From: Ovis canadensis
Lineage: Eukaryota; Chordata; Mammalia; Artiodactyla; Bovidae
NCBI RefSeq assembly: GCF_042477335.2
Contig: NC_091256.1
Coordinates: 39,586,001-39,650,000 of the forward strand
Direction: 5' to 3'
Length of the DNA: 64,000 bases
Below, in pieces: positions 63,445-64,000 of this stretch (positions within the stretch are counted from its first letter, which is position 1; the number at the start of each line of letters is the position of its first letter). The notes beneath the pieces were generated by a model. It was not told the origin of the DNA. It made no database searches and worked only from the letters and a program-made list of their open reading frames with translations. The position numbers were made by a program, and so were the translations under genes.

Positions 63445-64000
63445 CAGTTCAGTTCAGTTCAGTCACTTAGTCGTGTCCAACTCTTTGCGACCCCATGAAT
63501 CAAGAGTCTTAAGAGTCTTCAACACCACAGTTCAAAAGCATCAATTCTTTGGCGCTCAGCTTTCTTCACAGTCCAACTCTCACTTCCATACATGACCACT
63601 GGAAAAACCATATAGGCTTGACTAGACGGACCTTTATTGACAAAGTAGTCTCTGCTTTTTAATATGCTATCTAGGTTGGTCATAACTTTCCTTCCAAGGA
63701 GTAAGTGTCTTTTAATTTCATGGCTGCAATCACCATCTGCAGTGATTTTGGAGCCCCAGAAAATAAAGTCTGACACTGTTTCCACTCTTTCCCCATCTAT
63801 ATCCCATGAAGCGATGGGACCAGATGCCATGATCTTAGTATTCTGAATGTTGAGCTTTAAGCCAACTTTTTCACTCTCCTCTTTCACTTTCATCAAGAGG
63901 CTTTTTAGTTGCTCTTCACTTTCTGCCATAAGAGTGGTGTCATCTGCATATCTGAGGTTATTGATATTTCTCCCGGCAATCTTGATTCCAGCTTGTGCTT
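63445..64000 (-). mobile_element. BovB LINE, runs off the window end
   Basis: Begins with the reversed BovB tail. An internal deletion of roughly 300 bp after CCCCATGAATC joins the tail directly to the AAGAGTCTTCAACACCAC part. The minus-strand frame 63519-63929 contains MAESEEQLKSLLMKVKEE, SWDIDGERVETVSDFIFWG and ELWC. The rest lies beyond 64000. It is inserted in the same L1 as the preceding BovB. Confidence 0.93.

Overview
This is mammalian nuclear DNA from a pecoran ruminant, most likely a bovid such as Bos. The diagnostic evidence is abundant BovB (RTE) LINEs, the BovB-tail SINEs Bov-A and Bov-tA, and tRNA-derived CHR SINEs with poly(A) tails, set among older mammalian repeats (MIR, L2, MER5, a MaLR LTR, L1). 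There are no bacterial-style operons, CRISPR arrays or phage features. The exact species cannot be fixed from the sequence alone.

The one intact protein-coding gene is the replication-independent histone H3.3 gene H3-3A, on the + strand. It has a CpG-island promoter (about 49.4-50.8 kb), a non-coding exon 1 (about 50262-50363) and coding segments 51936-52063, 53203-53356 and 57641-57769. These join to exactly 411 nt (136 residues plus stop). The 3'UTR ends near 58290 at clustered poly(A) signals. The H3.3-specific residues S31, A87, I89 and G90 are all present.

The 49 kb upstream of the gene is a repeat-dense intergenic desert. In order it holds: an L1 with a twin-priming inversion carrying two BovB and three SINE insertions (3.2-6.2 kb); a field of SINEs (7-20 kb); a MaLR LTR split by a 2.2 kb BovB (20.3-22.8 kb); SINEs, an old L1 and apparently unique DNA (23-30 kb); a 1.5 kb BovB (30.4-31.9 kb); unique and AT-rich DNA (32-35 kb); an old L1 carrying a Tigger-like element that itself carries a SINE (35.8-36.8 kb); more SINEs, L2 and MIR; a nearly complete but broken 2.9 kb BovB (42.1-45.0 kb); and a processed RPL6 pseudogene with a nonsense codon and a frameshift (46.0-46.9 kb). 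Downstream of H3-3A (58.3-64 kb) are SINEs, an L2, and an L1 3' end split by a 1.4 kb BovB, with a second BovB running off the window edge.

Most open reading frames over 60 codons in the intergenic DNA are sense or antisense translations of BovB, Bov-tA, Bov-A or L1 and are not listed as genes. I found no undescribed multi-gene system. The observations most worth checking are: a recursive-splice-like acceptor/donor junction at the 5' edge of the H3-3A start-codon exon; two perfect hairpins in intron 1; unusually long flanking duplications (22, 29, 36 and 54 bp) around some BovB-type insertions; and a target site present three times around adjacent SINE and BovB insertions. Repeat family names are from recognition by eye. 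Boundaries are good to about 10 bp, except where flanking duplications fix them exactly.
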